In this document: one piece after another, positions 36,857 through 45,361 of the stretch
How the letters are laid out: every line of letters begins with the position of its first letter
Position numbering within the stretch: the stretch's first letter is position 1
From: Vibrio algarum
GTDB taxonomy: Bacteria; Pseudomonadota; Gammaproteobacteria; Enterobacterales; Vibrionaceae
Assembly (NCBI RefSeq): GCF_028204155.1
Contig: NZ_JAQLOI010000001.1
Location: forward strand, 62,001 to 126,000
Reading direction: 5' to 3'
DNA: 64,000 nt
Program-made: the position numbers and the translations under genes
The notes under the pieces: generated by a model
The model's input: the letters and a program-made list of their open reading frames with translations, nothing else
Databases searched by the model: none
What the model was told of the DNA's origin: nothing

Positions 36857-37764
36857 TTAGAAGTAACCTTGACGTTTCTTAAGTTCCATTGAGCCCGACT
36901 GGTCACGGTCTATCGCTCTACCTTGACGTTCACTAGATGTTGCAACGAGCATTTCTTCAATAATTTCAGGGAGTGTGGTCGCTTCAGATTCAATTGCCCC
37001 CGTTAATGGATAACAACCTAGTGTTCTGAAACGTACATTTTTCTGTTCAACATTCTCACCTTCTTCAAGGGGCATCCTTTCATCATCGACCATAATCAGC
37101 ATGCCATCTCGTTCAACAACAGGTCGTTTCTCGGCTAGATAAAGAGGAACAATTTCTATATTTTCTAGATAGATGTATTGCCAAATGTCTAACTCAGTCC
37201 AATTAGAGAGAGGAATACTCGAATACTCTCTCCTTTGTTGACTTGACCGTTATAGGTATGCCAAAGCTCTGGACGTTGATTCTTCGGATCCCATGTATGG
37301 TTTTTGTCACGAAATGAATAAACGCGCTCTTTCGCACGGGATTTCTCTTCATCGCGTCGAGCACCACCAAAAGCAGCATCAAAACCATATTTGTTGAGAG
37401 CCTGTTTTAACCCTTGCGTTTTCATGATGTCGGTATGTTTTGAAGAACCGTGATCAAATGGGTTTATACCCATTTCAATACCTTCTGGGTTCTTATGTAC
37501 CAAAAGCTCAAATCCATATTTTTTAGCGGTTTTATCTCTAAATTCGATCATCTCTTTAAATTTCCAATCCGTATCGACATGGAGTAACGGAAAGGGAATT
37601 TTTCCCGGATAAAATGCTTTACGAGCAAGGTGAAGCATGACCGAAGAATCTTTACCGATGGAGTACATCATCACCGGATTTTGAAACTCTGCTGCAACTT
37701 CACGAATAATATGGATGCTTTCAGCTTCAAGCTGTTTTAAGTGAGTAAATCTTTGTTGATCCAT
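36857..37764 (-). pseudogene. cysD: Sulfate adenylyltransferase subunit 2 CysD, frameshifted as sequenced
   Basis: CysD is the catalytic ATP-sulfurylase subunit, with a PP-loop fold. The first part (37189-37764) starts MDQQRFTHLKQLEAESIHIIREVAAEF and has the PP-loop MYSIGKDSSVMLHLARKAF. The C-terminal part (36857-37102) has DDERMPLEEGENVEQKNVRFRTLGCYPLTGAIESEA. The frame breaks at about 37206-37213 (CC then a CT repeat on the coding strand). One added C gives VFPLSNWTELDIWQYIYLE, standard CysD, and a 302-residue product, identical to the E. coli length. Because cysD is needed for growth on sulfate and its neighbours look intact, sequence error is the likelier cause. Confidence 0.9.
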
Positions 37765-37862
37765 GACGTAACTTCCTTTGGCTCTTTATTGAGCGTGGCT
37801 AATACTTGTATCTATGTTTGCTATTAGCTAATGCACATCACATTAACTCTACGTATTGAAAA

Positions 37863-38744
37863 CTATGCGTACTGAGCAATAAGCTGCTTTTTAGATGGTT
37901 CATGACCTTGTTGCTGCATCTGAGAAAACCAATCTAACTTCTCTGACAAACGAACCACTTCGCCGACTACAATTAATGAAGGTGAATCCGCCTGTTCGGC
38001 TAATGTTGCTAGTTGATGTAATGAACCTTTTAATACTCGCTGCGTAGCTTGAGTACCTCGCTCAATAATCGCGACAGGGGTATCACTCGCTCTACCGTGA
38101 TGAATAAGCTGGTTCTGTATATGCTTTGACTTCATTAACCCCATATAGATAACCAATGTCTGCTTGCCTCTTGCGACAGTCGACCAATCGAGTTGATCAC
38201 TCTCTTCTTTCAGATGACCGGTAATAAAAAGCGCAGACTGAGCATAATCTCTATGGGTCAGAGGAATTCCCGCGTAAGCGGTTGCCCCCGCAGCAGCAGT
38301 AATGCCGGGTATGACTTGGAATGGAACATTTGCATCAAATAGAACTTCTAACTCTTCACCGCCCCGGCCAAATACAAAAGGGTCACCGCCTTTAATTCGC
38401 GCGACTCGATATCCTTGCAAGGCAAAATCGACAAGTAATTGGTTGGTTTTTTCCTGAGGAACACTATGATGACCGGCTTTTTTCCCAACACTAACGAGTA
38501 TTGTCTCGCTAGGAATTAACGCCATAATCTCGTCAGAAACAAGGTAATCGTAAAGAACAACGTCAGCTTGCTGTAAAAAGCTTAGTGCTTTTAACGTGAG
38601 CAGCTCGGCATCACCTGGCCCAGCTCCAATCAGAGCGACTTCTCCTTTACTTAAACGACTTTTACCAAAAACAGGCGCTATACTGTTACTCACTAGTTTT
38701 GGTTTTTCGTTAGGAAAAATTGTATGTATGTCTGTGCTCTTCAT
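37863..38744 (-). CDS. cobA: Uroporphyrinogen-III C-methyltransferase (SUMT)
   Basis: The 293-residue enzyme methylates uroporphyrinogen III to precorrin-2 using SAM, on the way to siroheme, the sulfite reductase cofactor. It has VALIGAGPGDAELLTLKA (SAM-binding), YDYLVSD, RIKGGDPFVFGRGGEE and ITAAAGATAYAGIPLTHRD, all SUMT signatures. It is a stand-alone SUMT without the CysG dehydrogenase/chelatase half. The tail after about residue 275 is glutamine-rich. It precedes cysD by about 100 bases, linking siroheme to sulfate assimilation. Confidence 0.94.
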   Translation of the reverse strand: MKSTDIHTIFPNEKPKLVSNSIAPVFGKSRLSKGEVALIGAGPGDAELLTLKALSFLQQADVVLYDYLVSDEIMALIPSETILVSVGKKAGHHSVPQEKTNQLLVDFALQGYRVARIKGGDPFVFGRGGEELEVLFDANVPFQVIPGITAAAGATAYAGIPLTHRDYAQSALFITGHLKEESDQLDWSTVARGKQTLVIYMGLMKSKHIQNQLIHHGRASDTPVAIIERGTQATQRVLKGSLHQLATLAEQADSPSLIVVGEVVRLSEKLDWFSQMQQQGHEPSKKQLIAQYA

Positions 38745-39059
38745 GCAGCTATCTCATTCGCAGTTGATGATTGCATTATGAACAGACTTATATATTACTT
38801 GAAATTCTAAAATTTCATTTTTTATTCTAAAAAGTGATAAGGGCCATTTGCACTACTGTGTTGAAAAGTAGATAAAGTGAACAAATCGAGAATTTTTTTA
38901 ACATGCAGATCACATTTCAAGGGAGAAAGACAACATTTGTTTCATAAAGATCTGATACCTTCAGCACTGGAATATTAAATAAATTATATCTCTCCCAAAA
39001 ATATTGCACTGTTAGGTCACATAAGACCTACGTTAATTAACAAGGATTGGAGCAATTCA
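38745..39059. promoter_or_regulatory. cobA-cpdB divergent promoter region
   Basis: These 315 AT-rich bases hold no gene. A 6-bp hairpin (TAGGTC-ACATAA-GACCTA, 39013-39030) lies in the likely cpdB leader, and GGAG precedes the cpdB ATG. A single CRP-like half-site (TCACA near 38910) lacks a good partner. Confidence 0.35.
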
Positions 39060-41019
39060 ATGACCATCAAACCACTATCTCTTGCAGTTCTATCCGGCAT
39101 GATTGCCATGTCAGGTGCTGTTAATGCAGAAACTGTTAACCTTCGTATTATAGAAACAACCGATATCCACGGTAACGCATACTCATTTGATTACTACAAG
39201 GGCAAGGAATCTGAGAAGATTGGCCTATCACGTGCAGCAACAATAGTGAAACAAGCTCGCGATGAAGTCGCTAACAGCGTTCTTGTCGATAACGGAGACT
39301 TAATTCAAGGTAGTCCAATGGCTGACTACATGGCGTCTAAAGGGATTGTTTCTGGAGAAGTACATCCTGTATATAAAGCAATGAACCAGTTAGGCTATGA
39401 CGTTGGTAACTTAGGAAACCACGAATTCAACTATGGTTTAGACTTCCTTGCAGAATCAGTAAACGATGCTAATTTCCCATACGTCAATGCAAACGTGTAT
39501 GACAAAGCAACTGGGGAAATTACTACACCCCTTACATTATCAAGCAATATTCGTTCAAAGATACCGACGGGTTCCCACGTTCTATCAGCGTAGGTTATAT
39601 AGGTTTTGCTCCTCCTCAGATTTTAACTTGGGACAAAAAAACCTAGAAGGCAATGTTATTGCTGAAGATATCAAAAAGACGGCTGAAAAATTTGTTCCGA
39701 TGATGAAAGCAGAAGGCGCAGACGTTATTGTAGCGATTCCGCACTCTGGTATCTCTAAAGACCCATATAAAGAAGGTGCTGAAAACTCAGTTATCTATCT
39801 TGCTGACGTCGAAGGCATTGATGCAATCGCATTCGGTCACTCACATGCCGTGTTCCCAGGAAAGGGCTATGACGGTATTCAAGGCGTTGACAACGAAAAT
39901 GGTACTATTAATGGCGTAACCTCTGTCATGCCAGGCCGCTGGGGCAGCCATGTTGGTGTAATGGACCTAGTACTAGATTTCGACAAGCAAAAAGGCGAAT
40001 GGAACGTAACAAGCGGTAAAGCAGAAGCTCGTGCTATTTATGATCGTAAAGCGAAAGCTTCTTTAGCGGCCAATGATGAAGGCATAGTAAAAGCTCTCGA
40101 AGCAGATCATGCGGCTACATTAGAATTTGTGAACCAACCAATTGGTAAAGCAAATGACGTAATGTATAGCTTCTTAGCGCTAGTACAAGATGATCCTACT
40201 GTACAAATTGTTAACGCTGCACAAAAATCATACGTAGAAAAATTTATCCAAGGCGATCCGAACCTAGACGGTATTCCAGTACTTTCAGCGGCTGCACCAT
40301 TTAAAGCCGGTGGCCGTAAAAATGATCCATCTGGTTATACAGAAGTGGAATCAGGGCAACTTACTTTCCGCAATGCCGCCGACCTTTACCTATACCCGAA
40401 CACCCTAGTGGCACTGAAAGTCACCGGTAAAGAAGTTAAAGAGTGGCTAGAATGTTCTGCTGGTCAATTTAATCAAATTGATACAAATAGCACAGAAGCA
40501 CAATCTCTCGTTAACTGGGATGGTTTCCGTACTTATAACTTCGATGTTATTGACGGTGTAAACTATCAAATAGACCTTACTCAGCCTGCTAAATATGATG
40601 GTAGCTGTAAAGTGATTAATCCTGAATCACAGCGTATTGTAAATCTAACTTTCCAAGGTGAAGCGGTTGATATGTCAAAAGATTTTATCATCGCTAGTAA
40701 CAACTACCGAGCATACGGCGGCAAGTTTGCTGGTACTGGTTCAGAGTTCATTGCTTTTGATGCGCCAGATGAAAACCGCAGCATCCTAGCGGCTTACATC
40801 ACTGAAGTTAGTAAAGAAAAAGGTGAAGTCACACCAAGCGCTGATAACAACTGGTCATTTGCACCTATCATGAGCTCTGAAAAACTAGATATTCGCTTTG
40901 AAACCTCACCAAGCGAAAAGGCAGCTAAATTTGTAGAAGATAAAGGTCAATACCCAATGGAAAAAGTGGGCATGGACGAAGTAGGCTTTGCTGTCTATAA
41001 GATTGATCTACAAAAATAA
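39060..41019 (+). pseudogene. cpdB: Periplasmic 2',3'-cyclic-nucleotide phosphodiesterase/3'-nucleotidase CpdB, frameshifted twice as sequenced
   Basis: CpdB degrades 2',3'-cyclic nucleotides and 3'-nucleotides in the periplasm. The signal peptide (MTIKPLSLAVLSGMIAMSGA) is followed by metallophosphatase motifs IIETTDIHGNAYSFD, VDNGDLIQGSPMADY and GNLGNHEFNYG. The later part has AFGHSHAVFPG and the 5'-nucleotidase C-terminal domain. Two breaks are needed to explain the frames: a C4 run (39528-39531) and an A7 run (39635-39641). Between them the third frame reads PYIIKQYSFKDTDG, then SISVGYIGFAPPQILTWDKK, normal CpdB. Adding one base at each gives 653 residues, the family length. Confidence 0.9.
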
Positions 41020-41041
41020 TCCATAAGTCTCTATGATAACG

Positions 41042-41073
41042 GCCGTACTCTTTTATAGAGTACGGCTTTTTTT
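41042..41073 (+). terminator. Terminator after cpdB
   Basis: GCCGTACTC-TTTTATA-GAGTACGGC followed by seven T. It is a perfect 9-bp stem, 22 bases after the stop codon. Confidence 0.85.
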
Positions 41074-41091
41074 ATGCTGGGGACATTGTAG

Positions 41092-41661
41092 ATGAATAAA
41101 GATTTAGTAAATCAGTTGCAAGAGCATGGATTTACTCGTGATGAAATTGCAGAAGTGAGTACACTTGCTATTCCCCTAGAGCTTCCAACTCGTCATATTT
41201 TAATCAATCAGGGAGATATACCATCCCATATCTATTTTTTATTAGATGGTATTTGTCACTCATGTTACTTAACAGAAGAAGGCAAAAGCTTCAGTAAAGA
41301 GTTTTACTGGGAGCAGGACTGGATCATCGGGTTTGAAAGCTTGATCAGTAACCGGCCATCCCCTTTTCTTTTAGAGTCTCTCACCTCTATTAGCCTTTTA
41401 TGTATACCTATTGACGCCTTGCGCATTTGGAGAGAACAAGCAAACCCTTTATATATAAAGTTGTTAGAAACTCAGCTGATGTATAAAGAATCAAAAGAAC
41501 GCTTTATGTTGCTGTATTCACCAGAAGAACGTTACGAACTTTTTTGTACGCATTACCCAGATCTAGAGTTAAGACTTACGGATTATCAGATTGCCGCTTA
41601 TCTGGGAATTACCCATATCAGCTTAAGTAGAATCAAATCTCGCATAAAAGCAAAAGACTAA
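41092..41661 (+). CDS. Crp/Fnr-family transcriptional regulator
   Basis: The 189-residue protein has a cyclic-nucleotide-binding-fold sensor domain (about residues 20-115; RHILINQGDIPSHIYFLLDGICHSCYL). A C-terminal helix-turn-helix follows (RLTDYQIAAYLGITHISLSRIKSRIKAK, about 160-188). It is shorter than CRP (210), has no Fnr-type N-terminal cysteine cluster, and the cAMP-contact RGE motif of CRP is not visible, so the ligand is unknown. GGGGACATTGTAG precedes the ATG. The elaA-type gene follows 64 bases on and may be controlled with it. Confidence 0.85.
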   Translation: MNKDLVNQLQEHGFTRDEIAEVSTLAIPLELPTRHILINQGDIPSHIYFLLDGICHSCYLTEEGKSFSKEFYWEQDWIIGFESLISNRPSPFLLESLTSISLLCIPIDALRIWREQANPLYIKLLETQLMYKESKERFMLLYSPEERYELFCTHYPDLELRLTDYQIAAYLGITHISLSRIKSRIKAKD

Positions 41662-41725
41662 TTAACAAAAGTTAACGATTATTAATAACTAAGTTGTTAT
41701 TTTCGTAAAAAACGAAAGGATATTT

Positions 41726-42181
41726 ATGATTAATTGGCAACTATTAAAGTTTGAAGAACTCACCACAATACAACTCTATGAACTACTAAAACTACGTGTA
41801 GATGTTTTTGTAGTAGAGCAGAACTGCCCTTACCCTGAATTGGATGATAAAGATAAATTGCAGGGAGTATATCAGCTGATAGGCTATCAGGAGGATGTGA
41901 TTGTAGCCTGCGCTCGATTGCTAAAACCTGGGGTGAGTTTTAACAATTGCTCAATAGGCCGTATTGCCACCAAATATTCTGCGAGAGGCAATGGACTTGG
42001 CCACAAATTAATGAACAAAGCATTAATAGAATGCCAAAACTTATGGCCCAATCAAAGCATCGATATTCAAGCTCAAGAATATCTAAAAAATTTTTATCAA
42101 GGGTATGGTTTTATTGGATATACCGATTCATACCTAGAAGACGATATCCCTCATCTTGATATGAGATTGGAAAAAGTATAG
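41726..42181 (+). CDS. ElaA-family GNAT acetyltransferase
   Basis: The 151-residue protein has the ElaA hallmark LRVDVFVVEQNCPYPELDDKD (about residues 25-45). The acetyl-CoA loop is IGRIATKYSARGNGLGHKLMNKAL, and the family tail reads FYQGYGFIGYTDSYLEDDIPHLDMRLE. Substrates of ElaA are not established. ATG follows ACGAAAGGATATTT. Its TAG overlaps the GTG start of the next gene, so the two are translationally coupled. Confidence 0.9.
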   Translation: MINWQLLKFEELTTIQLYELLKLRVDVFVVEQNCPYPELDDKDKLQGVYQLIGYQEDVIVACARLLKPGVSFNNCSIGRIATKYSARGNGLGHKLMNKALIECQNLWPNQSIDIQAQEYLKNFYQGYGFIGYTDSYLEDDIPHLDMRLEKV

Positions 42182-43047
42182 TGCCAACTCAGGGCACTGT
42201 ACGTATTGCATTATTCGCTCTTATTCTTGGTAATTTGTTCGCTTCACTGTCTGATGTCGCGGTTAAGTATCTGGATAGTGATGCTTCCGTATATCAATAT
42301 GTTTTTCTGAGGCAACTGATTGCAACCATAGTTGCAGCACCTTTCTATCTTAAAAATAGAAAAGTAAACGACTCAACTGTCAACTGGAAGGTAACGGCAC
42401 TTAGAGCACACTTAATCATTTTTGGCGCAAGTTGTATGGTGATAGCGATTACTCACTTACCACTTGCAACCGCTAACGCTGTTTTTTATGCCGGCCCGTT
42501 GTTAATGCTTCCTTTATCTATTTTGTTATTAAACGAGAAGATCAAATTAGACAAGGCTATAGGCTCTATCATTGGGTTTGTTGGAGTGCTCATCGTATTA
42601 CGACCCTCACAGTTTCACTGGGCCGCTATCTTTGCTCTTGGTACTGCCATTTCTTTAGCTTTATTTCATGTTTTGGTTCGCAAGCTTCCCTCTGAACATT
42701 CCGTTATTCATACTCTTTTTTGGACAAGTATCATGTCCCTGCCTCTCTCTGGTTTGCTTGCGATCTTCGATTGGCAACCACTCGGCCCGATCCAACTATA
42801 TTGGATTGTCGCCAGCTCAGTGTGCGTTTTAGCTTATAATGCATTAGCGGTATTTGCTTATAAAAAAGTACAAGCGGATGAAATTGCTCTCGCAGAATAT
42901 TCCGGCTTAATTTTTGTCACCGCGTTTGGCGTGTGGTGGTTTAATGAAGTGCCCGATGCTTTCACTTTGATAGGAATGGTTTTCATTGTTGTTCCGCTTC
43001 TCCCACGCAAGGTTTTGCGCAGAAAAAACAGAAGAAATAAAGCTTAA
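42181..43047 (+). CDS. DMT-superfamily (EamA) permease
   Basis: The 288-residue inner-membrane protein has ten hydrophobic helices in two EamA repeats, the second beginning near ALGTAISLALFHVLVRKL. SDVAVKYLDSDASVYQYVFLRQLIATIVAAPFYLKNRK is the typical first repeat. The C-terminus is strongly basic (RKVLRRKNRRNKA). It starts with GTG, overlapping the elaA-type stop by one base. Substrate is unknown; relatives export amino acids, nucleobases or polyamine-like metabolites. Confidence 0.88.
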   Translation: MPTQGTVRIALFALILGNLFASLSDVAVKYLDSDASVYQYVFLRQLIATIVAAPFYLKNRKVNDSTVNWKVTALRAHLIIFGASCMVIAITHLPLATANAVFYAGPLLMLPLSILLLNEKIKLDKAIGSIIGFVGVLIVLRPSQFHWAAIFALGTAISLALFHVLVRKLPSEHSVIHTLFWTSIMSLPLSGLLAIFDWQPLGPIQLYWIVASSVCVLAYNALAVFAYKKVQADEIALAEYSGLIFVTAFGVWWFNEVPDAFTLIGMVFIVVPLLPRKVLRRKNRRNKA

Positions 43048-43055
43048 TAACGCGG

Positions 43056-43625
43056 CTACTTACTTCTACCGTAACCACCGTCTGACAAACGGAAAAACAT
43101 GACCGAAGAACCCGACTTTTCGAGTTGTAGAATGTCTAAATGGCCCTCGGAAGCCAATTTAAATCGAACAAGTTGACCTGCCGTTATCTTGCTAAGCGGT
43201 TTATCCAAACCTTCTATCGCAATTAGAGCATTCAAGTCAGCCATAGGTAAACTGTTGGCTCGAAAAACTTTCGCTAATGTATCCCCAGATTGCACTGTAT
43301 ATTCCTGCCATTCGTCGGTGGTTGTTACCTTTTGCTTTGTTCCACCCTCTTCACTTAATGACACGGGATTAACCGCCACTTCTTTTCGTTCTGGCTCAAC
43401 TTGAACACTATTAGTCATCTCAATTGTTTTATCAGATTCTACTGAAGGGCTTGGTACCAAAATCAATATAATGACGATGGGGATAAGAATCATCAGCAAA
43501 CGTTGATGTAACTTTGGTAAATCAGACCAAGTAGCTTTTATTGAACTCATCTCAACTTCAGTGATCCTAGCTTTCAAACCATCTAGTAGGCCCGTTTCTT
43601 GTTTCTTCCTATTTCGACGATTCAT
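43056..43625 (-). CDS. OapA/YtfB-type LysM-like peptidoglycan-binding membrane protein
   Basis: The 189-residue protein has a basic cytoplasmic start (MNRRNRKKQ) and one transmembrane helix (about 44-65, LMILIPIVIILILVPSPS). A periplasmic linker leads to the OapA domain (WQEYTVQSGDTLAKVFRANSLPMADLNALIAIEG, about 108-140). E. coli YtfB has this layout and is linked to cell division and glycan binding. The start at 43625 has AGGAG eight bases upstream; a GTG three codons earlier is less likely. It is divergent from fklB, as ytfB and fklB are neighbours in E. coli. Confidence 0.87.
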   Translation of the reverse strand: MNRRNRKKQETGLLDGLKARITEVEMSSIKATWSDLPKLHQRLLMILIPIVIILILVPSPSVESDKTIEMTNSVQVEPERKEVAVNPVSLSEEGGTKQKVTTTDEWQEYTVQSGDTLAKVFRANSLPMADLNALIAIEGLDKPLSKITAGQLVRFKLASEGHLDILQLEKSGSSVMFFRLSDGGYGRSK

Positions 43626-43818
43626 AGAAACCACTCCTTTTATTTACAGCACGTTACATTACAAGCAAGAAAAGTTAAAAAGCTAAAACTACCCATCGAT
43701 TATAGTTTTTTCAACTGATAGAGGATAGCGATTAATTGAGAACAGTAACACAGTTTATTCAAACGGCTAATACTGGTATCCTGTGCGCTTTATTTACTCA
43801 AGAATAAAGAGAGACAAC

Positions 43819-44439
43819 ATGTCTGACATCAAACTGGATACAGTAGAACAAAAAGCAAGCTATGGTATTGGTCTACAAATGGGCCAACAACTTGCAGGAA
43901 GCGGCCTTGAAGGTCTTAATGTTGACGCTATCGCAAAAGGTATCGCAACATCGCTAACTGGCGATATGCCTGAAATCGAAGTTGACGAAATCAACGCAGC
44001 ACTACAAGAGATCCACACTCGTGCAGAATCAGCTCGTGCAGAAGCTTCTAAAGCAGCATCTGCCGACGGTGAAGCTTTCTTAACAGATAACGCTTTACGT
44101 CCTGAAGTGACTGTACTTGAGTCTGGTCTTCAATATGAAGTAATTACAGAAGGTACTGGTGAAGTTCCTACTTCAGACAAGCAAGTTCGTGTTCACTACC
44201 ATGGTCAACTGACAGATGGTACTGTGTTCGATAGCTCAGTTTCACGTGGCCAACCTGCTGAATTCCCAGTAACTGGCGTAATCAAAGGTTGGGTTGAAGC
44301 CCTTCAACTTATGCCTGTTGGCTCTAAGTGGAAACTTTACATCCCACAAGATCTTGCATACGGTGAGCGTGGTGCGGGTGCTGCTATCCCTCCTTTTGCT
44401 GCACTTGTATTCGAAGTCGAGTTACTAGATATTCTATAA
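43819..44439 (+). CDS. fklB: FKBP-type peptidyl-prolyl isomerase FklB
   Basis: The 206-residue protein isomerises proline peptide bonds. It has an alpha-helical N-terminal dimerisation domain (about 1-90) and a C-terminal FKBP domain (VRVHYHGQLTDGTVFDSSVSRGQPAEFPVTGVIKGW and the closing PPFAALVFEVELL). The start at 43819 (MSDIKLDTVEQKASYG) is chosen because GAGAGA precedes it and the length then equals E. coli FklB (206). It has no signal peptide, as expected for FklB rather than FkpA. A strong terminator follows. Confidence 0.95.
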   Translation: MSDIKLDTVEQKASYGIGLQMGQQLAGSGLEGLNVDAIAKGIATSLTGDMPEIEVDEINAALQEIHTRAESARAEASKAASADGEAFLTDNALRPEVTVLESGLQYEVITEGTGEVPTSDKQVRVHYHGQLTDGTVFDSSVSRGQPAEFPVTGVIKGWVEALQLMPVGSKWKLYIPQDLAYGERGAGAAIPPFAALVFEVELLDIL

Positions 44440-44463
44440 TTTTCTATGTACTTGAAAAGTTGA

Positions 44464-44486
44464 GCGGCGATTATCGCCGCTTTTTT
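44464..44486 (+). terminator. Terminator after fklB
   Basis: GCGGCGA-TTA-TCGCCGC followed by six T, 24 bases past the stop codon. Confidence 0.88.
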
Positions 44487-44530
44487 AATTATCCCCCCTT
44501 TGGTGCCTTAATATTTTTACAACCCCACCA

Positions 44531-44558
44531 TCTAGCACCTAGCATCTAGCCCCTATGT
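44531..44558. repeat. Short heptanucleotide cluster (TCTAGNN type)
   Basis: Four adjacent 7-base units read TCTAGCA, CCTAGCA, TCTAGCC, CCTATGT. They share the unit and register of the longer TCTAGNN array at 46767-46864. It lies in the fklB-DUF2780 gap. Confidence 0.5.
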
Positions 44559-44703
44559 CAAATCACCTATTTAACTGTACCATTAGATATATTACGTTCG
44601 CGTCTTACTTATAAACCATTCTGCTAATCACATTTTTCACTCAGCGCGTTATACTTCCGTATTAAGTTATCAATTCGATACGCATTAAATATGGAGAATT
44701 TAC

Positions 44704-45201
44704 GTGAATAAAATTAAAATAATCACAGCGTTAACAACACTATTCCTATCATTACCTAGCCACGCAATTTTTGGCCTTGGCTCAGATTCAGATACAAAAC
44801 TCGACACAGATATGGTGAAGTCACTCGCAGGATCACTTGCGACAGAAGCATCGAATCAAGAAAGCTCCCCTTTGGTTGATGCACTTACTAACCAACTTAA
44901 CGTATCACCAGAACAAGCCACAGGTGGGGCAGGCGCTCTTCTCGCTCTAGCATCAAGTTCACTTTCAGAATCAGAATCTTCAGAGTTAGGAAGCCTCATC
45001 CCTGGAATGAGCAGCTTATCTAGCGCTGCACCTGGGTTACTCAGCATGGCTGGCGACATGAGTGCAGTAACAGATATCTTTTCCAAGCTAGGACTGGATC
45101 CTTCAATGATAAGTCAATTTACTCCGGTTATTATGGAATACCTCACTGGCGAAGGCGCTTCTAGTGGGTTGCTTGACTCACTAGGTTCGTTATGGAAATA
45201 G
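44704..45201 (+). CDS. DUF2780 (VcgC/VcgE-type) exported protein
   Basis: The 165-residue protein has a signal peptide (MNKIKIITALTTLFLSLPSHA). It is rich in Ser, Leu and Gly, with the DUF2780 core LVDALTNQLNVSPEQATGGAGALLALASSSL (about residues 58-88) and FSKLGLDPSMISQFTPVIMEYL. The family was named from V. cholerae; its function is unknown. It begins with GTG, with GGAGA seven bases upstream. It stands as a single transcription unit, with a terminator after it. Confidence 0.85.
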   Translation: MNKIKIITALTTLFLSLPSHAIFGLGSDSDTKLDTDMVKSLAGSLATEASNQESSPLVDALTNQLNVSPEQATGGAGALLALASSSLSESESSELGSLIPGMSSLSSAAPGLLSMAGDMSAVTDIFSKLGLDPSMISQFTPVIMEYLTGEGASSGLLDSLGSLWK

Positions 45202-45230
45202 CGATTTCTGTCTATATACATGCTTAATTC

Positions 45231-45263
45231 ACTAAACTCACCGCTTTGGTGAGTTTAGTTTTT
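45231..45263 (+). terminator. Terminator after the DUF2780 gene
   Basis: ACTAAACTCACC-GCTTT-GGTGAGTTTAGT, a perfect 12-bp stem, then TTTT. It lies 29 bases after the stop. Confidence 0.85.
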
Positions 45264-45361
45264 CTCCTTGCCCCTTTCCTCAAATTTACCACTTGTTTAG
45301 TGGATTCAATTTATGCGATTCTGTATCTCTTATAACAAGGAAGTAGACAAGAGAGAGAAAG

